From NCBI RefSeq assembly GCF_900182935.1, contig NZ_FXUE01000002.1, positions 744,001 through 808,000 on the forward strand: a stretch of 64,000 bases of DNA, written 5' to 3'. A program made the translations under genes and the position numbers. The stretch comes from Fibrobacter sp. UWB10. Its GTDB lineage: Bacteria; Fibrobacterota; Fibrobacteria; Fibrobacterales; Fibrobacteraceae. The notes under the pieces are model-generated. The model saw nothing but the letters and a program-made list of their open reading frames with translations. It was not told where the DNA came from and made no database searches. Positions 41,070 through 49,672 of this stretch are shown here, piece after piece. Every line of letters begins with the position of its first letter. The stretch's first letter is position 1.

Positions 41070-43661
41070 ATGTCACATTTAACACGTAAGCTGTCTTACA
41101 TTGCGTTTTTTGTACTTGTGGCAGCCATTTCGGCAAACGCCTATACCATCAAGTATAACTTGAACGGGGGAGTCAATGATCCGGACAACCCGACAAGCTA
41201 TGTTCAGGACAAAACAGACCTTTTTTTGAAGGACCCGACTCGCGAAGGATATTCCTTCTTAGGGTGGTATGTTGTCGCGTCTAGTTCGAGTGATTTTCGA
41301 GATGCTATGTATTTTGGATACTATCAAGGTAAAACGACGCACACTGTTGGCTATTACCTTGGAAGTTTTACCGTGGAAGCGAGATGGGGGCTTATTCCGG
41401 AGACCCCAAAACAGGATGAGCGAGGCTGTTACCTAATTCATAATGCCAATGAACTTTACGGCATAGCGTCGGTCTCTACTCCCAATAGGGATTCTTACAG
41501 CAAGCCACGTTACCTTTTTAACGGCTGCATTTCGCTCCAGAATGACATTGTTGTAAATGAAAATCTCCTGGACGAAAAGGGTGATGTTGCCTTGGATAAC
41601 CCTGTTTGGTGGATTATGCTTGGCTTTCAGGGAGAATTTGAAGGCAACGGCTTCAAGATTTCTGGTCTTGTGGGCGAAGGAGGCTTTTTTGTTGAACTTG
41701 GCAATGAAATGTATAGTTGGCTCGGGAACATCACTCGTGTAAGGAATTTCGGAATAGAGGATTCCTACTTTTTCGGGTCTACCGCGGGGAGTATTGCGGC
41801 TGAAGCAGTCGGTCCGGTGCGACTGAACAATGTCTATTCAAATGCGACGGTTCATGCTTCTTCAGGGATTGCAGGCGGTTTAATCGGCGTTATTAATGTA
41901 ACGAATGACGCTTGCCCGACGGCTGCCCCTTCGCCGACAGGTTCTGCGAAGTCTCTTTCGAAGGCGCAGAATATTGATTCATCGAGAGTTTCCATTATCG
42001 AAAATGCCTACAGCAAGGGAATTATCAAAGGGCATTATGTCGGAGGAATTGTTTCGGAAATGGATGCCGCCATTTTGAGAAACGTCTATTTTGCTGGCGA
42101 ACTGGATGGAAATTTTTCGGACTGCATTGTGGAAAAGAAGGGCTTTACTTGCTATGCTAGCGAAAGCATTTTTGAAATGGAAAACGCTCTGTGCATGAAT
42201 TCCAAGGATACGAGCGTTTCGCAGGCGAAATCGCTTAGTGCATCGCAGTTTGCGGACGGAACGGCTCTGGAAATTCTTTCGAAGGGGGAGAACGGTTTTC
42301 GCTGGGTTCAAAAAGTGGGTTCCGAAGCGTTCCCTCGTCTTGATAATTTCCTGTTTGGAATCCATTATGTGCTGAATGGCGGCAAGAATAGCACGTTGAA
42401 TCCGGATAGCTATACGAAAAATGACAGCCCATTTGCTTTGCAAGACGCTGTACGTGATGGTGATGAATTCGAAGGTTGGTTTACGGATGAATTCTTTACG
42501 CAAAAGGTCGATTCCATAAATACAAGCCTTTATGGCGAATGGACGCTTTATGCCAAATGGAAAAGCTACTTTGCCATCTATATCGACTTGAATGGCGGTA
42601 ATCGCTATAAAGGGAATCTCGAATATGAAAATCTGATGTTCCCTTGGTCTGCGGATTCTTCGACATTTGTATTTGAGAGAGCTTCGCGCGACGGGTATGA
42701 ATTTGAGGGCTGGTATACGGATACCCTCTTTACGAATAAGATTACGGAAGTCCCTGCCGGGAATACAGAAGATGTTACGGTGCATGCCAAGTGGAAAATG
42801 CTGGATTACACGATAACGTACCATTTGAACGGAGGTGTCAATGATTCAGAAAATCCAACTCGGTTTACGGTTCTTGATACTGGCTTTGTCTTTAAGGAAC
42901 CGACACGAGAGGGTGCAAAATTCTTGTATTGGGGTAACAGTCCACTCGGGTATTCTGTGAATCAAAAAATAGATAAAGCAAAAAATTATACTTTGTACGC
43001 AGAATGGATTCCGGTCCCGCAACAACCGAAAAAGAATTCGAAGGGGTGCTATCTTATTACGACTAAGGAAGAACTGTATTGGCTTGCTGAACTCGTCAAT
43101 GGAGGAATAGAGGGGATGAGTGGTTATGAAACATGCGCCTCCCTCCAGAACGATATTGTCGTTAATGAAAATGTGCCGAAGAAATCTGTGGATGAACTTG
43201 ACAGTATGGTTTACTTTAACTGGAAACCATTTGGGATTTTTGAAGGAACGTTTGCAGGGAACGGTCATTCTATTTCGGGATTATTGGTGGATGATTATTG
43301 TGGCAATGAAGAATATTATGGAGGATTATTTGATGAAGTGTGGGGCGAAAATACAGTAACGGGTGTTACGGTTAAGAACACGTATACTACGCGTTATGGC
43401 TATATAGACAGCCTCCGGATTACAGGGGATCGCATGGCCCTTCCGAGCGTTGCTGCGAAAAGTAGCTGGCGCGTCGATGTACAAGGAAGCCGTGTAGCTC
43501 TCTCCGGGCTTGTTTCGGGTAAACCGCTCCTTGTGATGGATGTGCAAGGCCGTGTCTTACGCAAAATGACGACGCAGCCCTCGATGACTGTGGAATTGCC
43601 GAAATCGGGGCGTTTCTTGATTCGTTATGGTCGCGAAACCAAGATTGTCACGATCCGTTAA
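41070..43661 (+). CDS. large secreted protein with InlB B-repeats, GLUG regions and T9SS-like tail
   Basis: An 863-residue exported protein. SD AAGGAG 6 nt before ATG 41070; signal peptide to about residue 25 (AAISANA). Four InlB B-repeat/Flg_new units are seen: YTIKYNLNGGVNDPDNPTSY..GYSFLGWYV, FGIHYVLNGGKNSTLNPDSY..FEGWFTD..LYAKW, FAIYIDLNGG..EFEGWYTD..HAKW and YTITYHLNGGVNDSENPTRF..LYAEW. Two copies of a GLUG-like beta region follow a shared lead-in (CYLI...ELY.., ASLQNDIVVNEN, GNGHSISGL). The C-terminus (VALSGLVSGKPLLVMDVQGRVLRKM...GRFLIRYGRETKIVTI) is like a type IX secretion sorting domain. Probably an adhesin or surface protein; the function is not known. Confidence 0.75.
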   Translation: MSHLTRKLSYIAFFVLVAAISANAYTIKYNLNGGVNDPDNPTSYVQDKTDLFLKDPTREGYSFLGWYVVASSSSDFRDAMYFGYYQGKTTHTVGYYLGSFTVEARWGLIPETPKQDERGCYLIHNANELYGIASVSTPNRDSYSKPRYLFNGCISLQNDIVVNENLLDEKGDVALDNPVWWIMLGFQGEFEGNGFKISGLVGEGGFFVELGNEMYSWLGNITRVRNFGIEDSYFFGSTAGSIAAEAVGPVRLNNVYSNATVHASSGIAGGLIGVINVTNDACPTAAPSPTGSAKSLSKAQNIDSSRVSIIENAYSKGIIKGHYVGGIVSEMDAAILRNVYFAGELDGNFSDCIVEKKGFTCYASESIFEMENALCMNSKDTSVSQAKSLSASQFADGTALEILSKGENGFRWVQKVGSEAFPRLDNFLFGIHYVLNGGKNSTLNPDSYTKNDSPFALQDAVRDGDEFEGWFTDEFFTQKVDSINTSLYGEWTLYAKWKSYFAIYIDLNGGNRYKGNLEYENLMFPWSADSSTFVFERASRDGYEFEGWYTDTLFTNKITEVPAGNTEDVTVHAKWKMLDYTITYHLNGGVNDSENPTRFTVLDTGFVFKEPTREGAKFLYWGNSPLGYSVNQKIDKAKNYTLYAEWIPVPQQPKKNSKGCYLITTKEELYWLAELVNGGIEGMSGYETCASLQNDIVVNENVPKKSVDELDSMVYFNWKPFGIFEGTFAGNGHSISGLLVDDYCGNEEYYGGLFDEVWGENTVTGVTVKNTYTTRYGYIDSLRITGDRMALPSVAAKSSWRVDVQGSRVALSGLVSGKPLLVMDVQGRVLRKMTTQPSMTVELPKSGRFLIRYGRETKIVTIR

Positions 43662-43680
43662 CCAAGTTTTTACCCCTTAA

Positions 43681-44640
43681 ATGGCGATTTTTCCAACTTG
43701 GAATAATCGCCATGTGTTTTTTCGTCCAAAAAGATGTATTTTCTCTTTAGTGGACGCTTTAGTGACATTTTTGATTATTTTGGGGTCAATTCTGATGGTG
43801 GTAAACATCGTCAGGTATTTCATTTTTGTCAAAAGTACCCACGATGTGCTTTCGGCAGGAAGTCATCGTGACCGCGTCTGGAAAATTATTGCCGGAAGCT
43901 TGCTGTGTTTTTTCTTGATGGGCTACCTGTTCTGTGCGTTTGTGGGGGAGCCGGACTTTGTGATGGCGCTGATCCTCTTTGGCGGGAGCGTCTTTGTAGC
44001 GATTGTCCTTACGCTCATGTTCAATTTGCTCGATACGGCAAAGTCCAGGAGTATTGATATTGCTGAGGTCCTGGTGGGCGTGATTGATGCCCGAGACCCG
44101 AACTTGAACGGCCACAGCCGCCATGTGCAACGCCTGACCATGCTTTTCTTTGAATATTTGCCGGCGTCTATCAAACGTGGTATCAATCCGGTTAGCTTGG
44201 AATATGCAGCCCTGATGCACGATGTGGGCAAATTAGGCGTTCCTGAATCAATTCTGAACAAACCCGCTAAATTAGATCCAGAAGAATGGGTAATCATGAA
44301 GCGTCACCCCAAAGTTGGCGTCAAGATTTTGCAACCGCTCCAGACTTTTGGGCATATCATGAGCTGGATTCTTTACCATCATGAACGAATCGATGGCCAC
44401 GGTTATTACAGCTGTCCAGGTGACAAAATCCCGTTGCCCGCTCGAATTATTTCCATCGCGGACACTTATTCGGCCATTACCATGCGTCGCTCGTACAAAG
44501 CGCCCAAGACTCACGAAGACGCTCTCCAGATTATTAAGGATGTTGCTGGCACGCAGCTAGACGCCGAACTCGTCAAGTATTTCTTGACAATCCCCAAAGA
44601 ACGCCTGATTCAGTGCATTCCCGAACAGGTGAAATACTAA
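43681..44640 (+). CDS. membrane HD-GYP-type phosphodiesterase
   Basis: A 319-residue protein with three or four N-terminal membrane helices (about residues 22-48, 68-88, 93-115) and a C-terminal HD-GYP domain: HSRHVQRL, ALMHDVGKLGVPESILNKP (HD), MKRHPKVGVKIL, ILYHHERIDGHGYYSCP and ARIISIADTYSAIT. The GYP position reads GYY, so the loop that recruits GGDEF partners in some enzymes is altered, while the metal-binding His and Asp residues are present. It is predicted to hydrolyse c-di-GMP. It starts 19 bp after the preceding stop and may be in the same transcript. The window also encodes two diguanylate cyclases. Confidence 0.85.
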   Translation: MAIFPTWNNRHVFFRPKRCIFSLVDALVTFLIILGSILMVVNIVRYFIFVKSTHDVLSAGSHRDRVWKIIAGSLLCFFLMGYLFCAFVGEPDFVMALILFGGSVFVAIVLTLMFNLLDTAKSRSIDIAEVLVGVIDARDPNLNGHSRHVQRLTMLFFEYLPASIKRGINPVSLEYAALMHDVGKLGVPESILNKPAKLDPEEWVIMKRHPKVGVKILQPLQTFGHIMSWILYHHERIDGHGYYSCPGDKIPLPARIISIADTYSAITMRRSYKAPKTHEDALQIIKDVAGTQLDAELVKYFLTIPKERLIQCIPEQVKY

Positions 44641-44654
44641 GAAACCTTATAGAT

Positions 44655-44677
44655 GGGCGGGAATCCGCCTTCTTTCC
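44655..44677 (+). terminator. terminator-like hairpin after the HD-GYP gene
   Basis: GGCGG-GAAT-CCGCC (44656-44669) followed by TTCTTT. The next 170 bp hold no recognisable gene. Confidence 0.6.
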
Positions 44678-44842
44678 AGTTTCTTTAGTTTACATAATCT
44701 ACATTATCGGCAATAAAGGGACGGAGGGTAGACGGGGTGAAAGACTGAGGAAAATCACAGGATTTCTGCATTGCAGCCTTATTGGAGCCTTGCGCTAAAC
44801 CCATTTTATTATATTGTACTTGAACCTGGTTTACAATAACAC

Positions 44843-45490
44843 ATGCGAAGAATTTTTATAACATTTGCCTGTCTAGCGCTGCTTTTTTCGGGCTGCGCGA
44901 TGACCAAGAAACTTTCGGCGGCTGATATCCTCTCCAAGACCAAGCTCGAATTCGTGAGTCTGTCGCTGGATTCAGCAACCATCAACAAGGATTTATTTCC
45001 GAAATCGGAAGATTTGATGAAGGGCTTGTTGCCGAACCCGCACGTGGTCGCCCTGGTGCAAGATTTTGCCCGAGGAATCCTGGAAAAAGAAATTGGCAAG
45101 GCTCATTTGACCGCTGGTCTCATTGCTCGAAATACAGGCGAGGATACGCTCTGGATTCGTGGCCTAACGGCTAGTCTTGTACTTGATTCTTTGATGGAGC
45201 TCCCTGTGGCGCTCCTTGATACAGTCAAACTAGTCCCTGGCGACAACAAGGTGGTTCTCAAGACAGAAATGCCTATCGATCGCCGGATTTTCAAGCTCAT
45301 GGATGTGAACGTGGTTCATATCGTAGGCCACATGGAAGTCTCGCTTAAGGCAGGGGATGAAGCTTTCTCGCTCAACTTTGACCAGGACCGCAAAATCACT
45401 CAAGAAGAAAAGCAGGCGCTTGCAGACAAGGCCCGCACCTCGGTTCTGGACAACATTGTAAGCGACTGGGTTGGAGCGATATCTTTTTAG
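44843..45490 (+). CDS. lipoprotein, possible LEA14-like fold
   Basis: A 215-residue exported lipoprotein. MRRIFITFACLALLFSGC is a clear lipobox (LFSGC, Cys 18). The mature part has a beta-rich region in which AGLIARNTGEDTLWIRGLTASLVLDSLMELPVALLDTVKLVPGDNKVVLKTEMPI resembles the WHy/LEA2 domain (a short fibronectin-like sandwich seen in stress and secretion proteins); this is a tentative match. The C-terminus is helical (ITQEEKQALADKARTSVLDNIVSDWV). It lies 32 bp upstream of the M3 peptidase gene, same strand. Confidence 0.6.
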   Translation: MRRIFITFACLALLFSGCAMTKKLSAADILSKTKLEFVSLSLDSATINKDLFPKSEDLMKGLLPNPHVVALVQDFARGILEKEIGKAHLTAGLIARNTGEDTLWIRGLTASLVLDSLMELPVALLDTVKLVPGDNKVVLKTEMPIDRRIFKLMDVNVVHIVGHMEVSLKAGDEAFSLNFDQDRKITQEEKQALADKARTSVLDNIVSDWVGAISF

Positions 45491-45522
45491 ACGATAGATT
45501 TTAACTAATAACCAATGATTAT

Positions 45523-47217
45523 ATGACAAAAAGAACATTTGTACCTGAAAATTTAAATGTAGACAGCGTAGAAGACGTCACTCGCCTTTTCAAGACTCTT
45601 CTCGATGAAAATGTCCCGAACTCCCCCGATGCCCTGCGCACCTGGATTTTAAAATGGAGCGAACTCGGCTCCGTTTTAGCTGAAGTTTCTAGCCGCCGCT
45701 ACGTGGCCATGACCGTAAATACAAAAGATGAAGCGGCTGCCAAGGCATACGAAGACTTTGTCGGAAATATTGACCCCGTGATGAGCGAATATGACGACAA
45801 GTTGAATAAGAAACTGATGGCTCACCCCGCCAAGGACCAGCTGAAAGACGAATTCGGCGTATGGTTCAAGAGCGTGCAGGTTTCTTTGGACCTTTTCTCC
45901 CCCGCAAATATTCCGCTCGAAACCGAAGAAACTATGGCCGTTCAGGCCTACCAGAAGATTACTGGCGGCATGAGCGTAGAATTTGACGGTGGCGTTAAGA
46001 CCATGCAGCAAATGAGCGCTTATCTTGAAAAGACGGATCGCGACTTGCGCGAAAAGGCCTTCCGCACTATGTGGGATCGCCGCCTTAAAGATAAAGACGC
46101 TCTGGACGCCTCTTTTGACAAGTTGTTCCAGATTCGCAACAAAATTGCCAAAAATTCGGGTTGCAAGAACTTTATCGACTACATTTTCTTGGCCAAGCGC
46201 CGTTTCGACTACTCCCCTGCTGACTGCAAGGCTTTCCACGAAAGCGTTGAAAAGCTGGTGCTCCCGCTCCTTAAGGAAGTCTACAAGAAGCGCGCCGAAA
46301 AGATGAATCTCAAGACGCTTCGCCCGTGGGATTTGAGTGTGGATCCGCTTTCACGCCCACCCCTCAAACCGTATCAGAATGGCGAAGAATTGATTGAAAA
46401 AGTCGACCAGATTTTCGAATCGATTCACCCGCAGGCTGGCAAGTGGGCCCGCGAAATGCAGGCCATGAAGCTGATTGATCCGGATAGCAGGCTCGGTAAG
46501 GCTCCGGGTGGCTACCAGATTGGCTTTGACGAAAGCCGCCTCCCCTTCATTTTCATGAATTCGGCCGAAACCGACCGCGACATTTACACGCTGTTGCATG
46601 AATCGGGCCATTCGTTCCACCAGTATGCGCTCGCAAACCAGCCGATTTTGGCTTATCGCGACGTGCCTTCGGAATTCGCCGAAGTCGCCAGCATGAGTAT
46701 GGAATTAATCGGCATGAGCAACCTCAAACCCTTCTACGGCAACGATTCCGAGGCGATTCGCAGAAGTATCGAAGGCGAACTGGAAGACGTAATTTGGCTG
46801 TTCCCGTGGGTGGCAAGCATCGACAGCTTCCAGCATGAACTTTACAGCCGTCCGAACCATACGGCCAAGGACCGCGAACAAATTTGGAAGGGTATCATGG
46901 ACCGCTACGACGCGGGCGTGGACTACTCCGGATTCGAATCGGTTCGCAATAACCTGTGGCAAAAGCAGTTGCACCTGTTCGAATGCCCGTTCTACTACAT
47001 CGAATACGGAATTGCACAGCTTGGAGCGCTCCAGGTGTGGGCAAACTTCAAAAAAGACCCGAAAAAGGCCATTGATGACCTGTTTAAGGCCGAAAGTTTG
47101 GGCGACAGCCGCCCGTTGCCGGAGCTTTTTGCCGCTGCAAACATCAAGTTTGACTTCACCGCGAAGACGATTGAACCGCTTATGCAGGTCGTGTGGGACG
47201 AGTTAAACAGATCGTAG
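45523..47217 (+). CDS. M3 family oligoendopeptidase (PepF-like)
   Basis: A 564-residue zinc metallopeptidase with no signal peptide, so cytoplasmic. The active site reads TLLHESGHSFHQY (HExxH-like HESGH), with the third ligand Glu in VPSEFAEVASMSMELI, and the substrate-binding end YYIEYGIAQLGALQVW with Tyr/His residues. The family degrades oligopeptides of about 6-20 residues. The sequence fits the bacterial 'M3 family oligoendopeptidase' group rather than thimet oligopeptidase. It is followed by a tRNA-Ser under its own promoter. Confidence 0.92.
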   Translation: MTKRTFVPENLNVDSVEDVTRLFKTLLDENVPNSPDALRTWILKWSELGSVLAEVSSRRYVAMTVNTKDEAAAKAYEDFVGNIDPVMSEYDDKLNKKLMAHPAKDQLKDEFGVWFKSVQVSLDLFSPANIPLETEETMAVQAYQKITGGMSVEFDGGVKTMQQMSAYLEKTDRDLREKAFRTMWDRRLKDKDALDASFDKLFQIRNKIAKNSGCKNFIDYIFLAKRRFDYSPADCKAFHESVEKLVLPLLKEVYKKRAEKMNLKTLRPWDLSVDPLSRPPLKPYQNGEELIEKVDQIFESIHPQAGKWAREMQAMKLIDPDSRLGKAPGGYQIGFDESRLPFIFMNSAETDRDIYTLLHESGHSFHQYALANQPILAYRDVPSEFAEVASMSMELIGMSNLKPFYGNDSEAIRRSIEGELEDVIWLFPWVASIDSFQHELYSRPNHTAKDREQIWKGIMDRYDAGVDYSGFESVRNNLWQKQLHLFECPFYYIEYGIAQLGALQVWANFKKDPKKAIDDLFKAESLGDSRPLPELFAAANIKFDFTAKTIEPLMQVVWDELNRS

Positions 47218-47280
47218 GGGGTCCGTTGTCATTATTTTTTGCTTTTTTTGCAAAAAATTGCAAAAAAACGGCAAAAATGG

Positions 47281-47309
47281 TTGACAAACGAAAAATAAAA
47301 TGGTATATT
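47281..47309 (+). promoter_or_regulatory. tRNA-Ser/rpoZ promoter
   Basis: TTGACA (47281-47286), exactly 17 nt, TATATT (47304-47309); near-perfect housekeeping consensus, 13 bp before the tRNA. Confidence 0.9.
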
Positions 47310-47322
47310 TGGCGCACATCCT

Positions 47323-47407
47323 GGAGGGATGGCCGAGTGGTTGAAGGCGCACGCTTGGAAAGCGTGTTTACCTCACGGTAACGAGGGTTCGAATCCCTCT
47401 CCCTCTT
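47323..47407 (+). tRNA. tRNA-Ser (anticodon GGA)
   Basis: A class II cloverleaf of 85 nt: acceptor GGAGGGA/TCCCTCT, D arm GCCGAGTGGTTGAAGGC, anticodon stem CACGC/GCGTG with loop TTGGAAA (GGA), long variable arm TTACC-TCAC-GGTAA, T arm GAGGG-TTCGAAT-CCCTC. The acceptor ends with a G1-T72 wobble and a T discriminator, unusual for tRNA-Ser. CCA is not encoded. Co-transcribed with rpoZ, 25 bp downstream. Confidence 0.95.
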
Positions 47408-47431
47408 CTAAACATTTTCAGAGGTACCTAG

Positions 47432-47749
47432 ATGGCTGAAGAACAGAGAGTCTATCTTGATGACATTTACGCTAACGAACAATGTCAAGGCTCCGTTTTC
47501 CGCGCAGTGGTCATGATGGCCCAGGAAGCCCGCTTCGTTAACAAGCAGGCAACTCAGGGTTATATCACTCTTACCAAGAAGCCGACCACCATCGCCATGT
47601 ACAAGTTCAAGGAAGGCAAGCTTTCCATTTCCGAAAAGAAGGCTGGCGAACAGTTTGATAACGAAGCTGTTGCAGCTGCCGAACCGGAAATGACTTCCGA
47701 AAACGTGGCTCAGGTATCTGCTGCTGCTGACGACGCCTTCGGCGTATAA
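47432..47749 (+). CDS. rpoZ: RNA polymerase omega subunit (probable)
   Basis: A 105-residue protein whose core (residues 18-65: GSVFRAVVMMAQEARFVNKQATQGYITLTKKPTTIAMYKFKEGKL) follows the Rpb6/omega pattern: helix with R-A-x(n)-A-R, then a basic turn and K-P-T-T-I-A-x-x-E/K-x-x-x-G. The C-terminal 35 residues are acidic and Ala-rich, as in longer omegas. Omega aids folding of beta-prime and contributes to ppGpp binding in many bacteria. The gene shares a transcript with tRNA-Ser and ends at a strong terminator. The match is by pattern only. Confidence 0.75.
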   Translation: MAEEQRVYLDDIYANEQCQGSVFRAVVMMAQEARFVNKQATQGYITLTKKPTTIAMYKFKEGKLSISEKKAGEQFDNEAVAAAEPEMTSENVAQVSAAADDAFGV

Positions 47750-47787
47750 GCAAAGAATTTCGTCTAAAAACGAATCCTTGTTGAAAA

Positions 47788-47819
47788 AGCGACCTCAATT
47801 CGAGGTCGCTTTTCTTTTC
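47788..47819 (+). terminator. rpoZ terminator
   Basis: AGCGACCTC-AATTC-GAGGTCGCT (47788-47810) followed by TTTCTTTT. Confidence 0.93.
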
Positions 47820-47861
47820 TCCTTCCCTGCTCGTTCTCCACCGAGCTACCAAAAAGCTCAA

Positions 47862-48353
47862 TTACATCTGAGCACTTTTAGCATAGAATGTTTCGGGGAA
47901 CGCCTTGGCGGCGCAATGATTGCACAACATGCGAAGCCTGGTTTCGGCTACAGATGTCACGCGGATCTGCGCACCGCAGTCGGCGCACTTTGCCAGGAAC
48001 ACCACGGAAAGCGGAGTGGTCGCCACGTTGGCAGCCTTGCCCTCGCCCACCTTGTGTACCGTATTGCGGAATATGATTTCGCCATCGGCATTCTGGATGA
48101 TTTCGCGCGTGATGCAGCAATCAAAACTGCGTCCACGGCGGTTACGCATGCGCATGTTGAAGCTAGCGCTCACGGTGTCATTCCGGAATGCGTTCCAGTC
48201 GCTTGCGTAGCGGTACAGGTCCGTGACGTAATGCCACTGCAGTTCCGATGGCTCGAAACCGAACATGCGGCAGAATCGTCTGTTTCCGCTGAGCAGACGG
48301 CCATGTTGGTTGACCTCAAAGTAGGCCAATTCGATAGAGTTCTCTGTCATCAT
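47862..48353 (-). CDS. PAS-domain protein with C-terminal zinc-ribbon-like motif
   Basis: A 163-residue soluble protein. Residues about 5-105 form a PAS domain (IELAYFEVNQHGRLLSGNRRFCRMFGFEPSELQ...RNRRGRSFDCCITREIIQNADGEIIFRNTV). Residues about 118-155 hold CADC-x(18)-CNHC (CADCGAQIRV...RMLCNHCAAKAFPE), a likely structural zinc site. No catalytic output domain is present, so it may sense a ligand or redox state and act by protein or DNA contact. It is the third gene of module 2, with a 4-nt ATGA overlap with the LamG lipoprotein gene (48350-48353). Confidence 0.7.
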   Translation of the reverse strand: MMTENSIELAYFEVNQHGRLLSGNRRFCRMFGFEPSELQWHYVTDLYRYASDWNAFRNDTVSASFNMRMRNRRGRSFDCCITREIIQNADGEIIFRNTVHKVGEGKAANVATTPLSVVFLAKCADCGAQIRVTSVAETRLRMLCNHCAAKAFPETFYAKSAQM

Positions 48354-49672
48354 TGTGCGCCTCCTTTTAGATAGTGCCGGTACAAGACATCGGCAGAACT
48401 GATCGCTTTATTCCCCAATCGCGCATCTATAATAGAGATATCCCAATCCTTGTCGCCGAATATGAACGGCGTTTCGATAATGTCGTCTTCAGTAATGTAG
48501 TTGATGTCTCCAATCTTGGTGAGTGTCTGTTCGGCAATCAAGAAGCCTTCCATATAAAGCATCACATGCTTTCCGTCCCAGACGCCAGTCACTGTAATTT
48601 CTTTTCCTGCTTCAAGAGTCGCCGAAGATACAACAGCCTTGTCGTAGCAAGAAGTGTATTCAAATCCGTTTCCGATAAAGAAGGACAGAGCCGGTTGGAT
48701 AACATGGCATGCCGACCTTGTAATGGCAATGTTGAACAATCCCTTCTTGCCGAAAATATTCTTGCTGTAGTAGTAACTTTCCGGGAATGAATTGACTTTG
48801 AACGTCACTTCGAATGTCAGTTCTTCAAGATTTTTAGCAAAGACAAGCGTGTCTTGTACAATCGATTCCATTGCAGGAACATTGCTGCCTTCCCAGCTAT
48901 ATACAATACCGTAATCCAATTCGTGCGGCAATTCGACCGTAATCTCTTTTTCGCCGCCTTTGTCCGTAGGAATGGTGTCTTTCGGTTCGTCGCAACCTGG
49001 TTCAGGCTCAATCGGATCTGGATCCGGGCTCGGAGTGCATCCGATTACATCGGGCATCTCGACTGTTTGAACCGGAGGTGCAATCAAGTCATCTGCATCG
49101 ACGTTGCCTGCCAAATCTGTAGGAACAGGCCCCAACACATATGTGGATGTAGAATCGCGTTGGATAAAGTATGATGTTTCAGAAACAGATCCGTTACCCA
49201 CCGTTTTTAAGACGAAAGAGTACGTTCCGTCGGGCAAGTCCTTAATTTCAAATGCTCCATTTGCGCCGGATTCAATGTGTATTACGGAATCCTTCACAGA
49301 AAGATCCATAGAGGCATTCTTAGAACCATTGTTGATCACGTACAGTTTAAGAGTCCTCTGTTCAAGATGAGGAATGTCATCTTGTCGCGATGGATCCGGA
49401 ACGACATAAACAGGGTCGGTTCTAACCACTGTATCGACAAGATCGACACCGCCCGGAGCAATACCTGTGGGCTCCCCAGTAACGGGGGCGGGATCATTTC
49501 CAGCCGGAAGGTTGGTTTGAGGATCCGTAGAATTGTCTTCTTCGCTTGTACCAGCAACGGTATTTGTTTCTTCGTCTACGCCGCCTGCCCAGAAAATACC
49601 GCATGCAGACATAGAGAATGCGACAGAAGCAAAAGTCCAAAGACGGAGGCCATTTTTAAATTGCTTAAGCAT
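48350..49672 (-). CDS. lipoprotein with LamG-like domain, coupled to TIGR02147 gene
   Basis: A 440-residue exported lipoprotein: signal peptide with lipobox SMSAC (Cys about 24), an acidic Pro/Asp/Thr-rich linker (to about 90), a carboxypeptidase-regulatory-like beta domain (LKLYVINNGSKNASMDLSV...GANGAFEIKDLPDGTYSFVLKT), a second linker with Pro/Asp/Cys, and a C-terminal LamG/concanavalin-like sandwich (LTFEVTFKVNSFPESYYYSKNIFGKKGLFNIAI...VTGVWDGKHVMLYMEGFLIAEQTL...DISIIDARLGNKAI). LamG domains often bind glycans. The ATG lies inside the end of the regulator gene (ATGCTTAA overlap) with AAGGAGG 6 nt upstream, as in module 1. Confidence 0.8.
   Translation of the reverse strand: MLKQFKNGLRLWTFASVAFSMSACGIFWAGGVDEETNTVAGTSEEDNSTDPQTNLPAGNDPAPVTGEPTGIAPGGVDLVDTVVRTDPVYVVPDPSRQDDIPHLEQRTLKLYVINNGSKNASMDLSVKDSVIHIESGANGAFEIKDLPDGTYSFVLKTVGNGSVSETSYFIQRDSTSTYVLGPVPTDLAGNVDADDLIAPPVQTVEMPDVIGCTPSPDPDPIEPEPGCDEPKDTIPTDKGGEKEITVELPHELDYGIVYSWEGSNVPAMESIVQDTLVFAKNLEELTFEVTFKVNSFPESYYYSKNIFGKKGLFNIAITRSACHVIQPALSFFIGNGFEYTSCYDKAVVSSATLEAGKEITVTGVWDGKHVMLYMEGFLIAEQTLTKIGDINYITEDDIIETPFIFGDKDWDISIIDARLGNKAISSADVLYRHYLKGGAQ

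Noticed and set aside
44677-44842. Possible ncRNA between the HD-GYP and lipoprotein genes
   Set aside because: No clear promoter, no extended hairpin set and no terminator were found.
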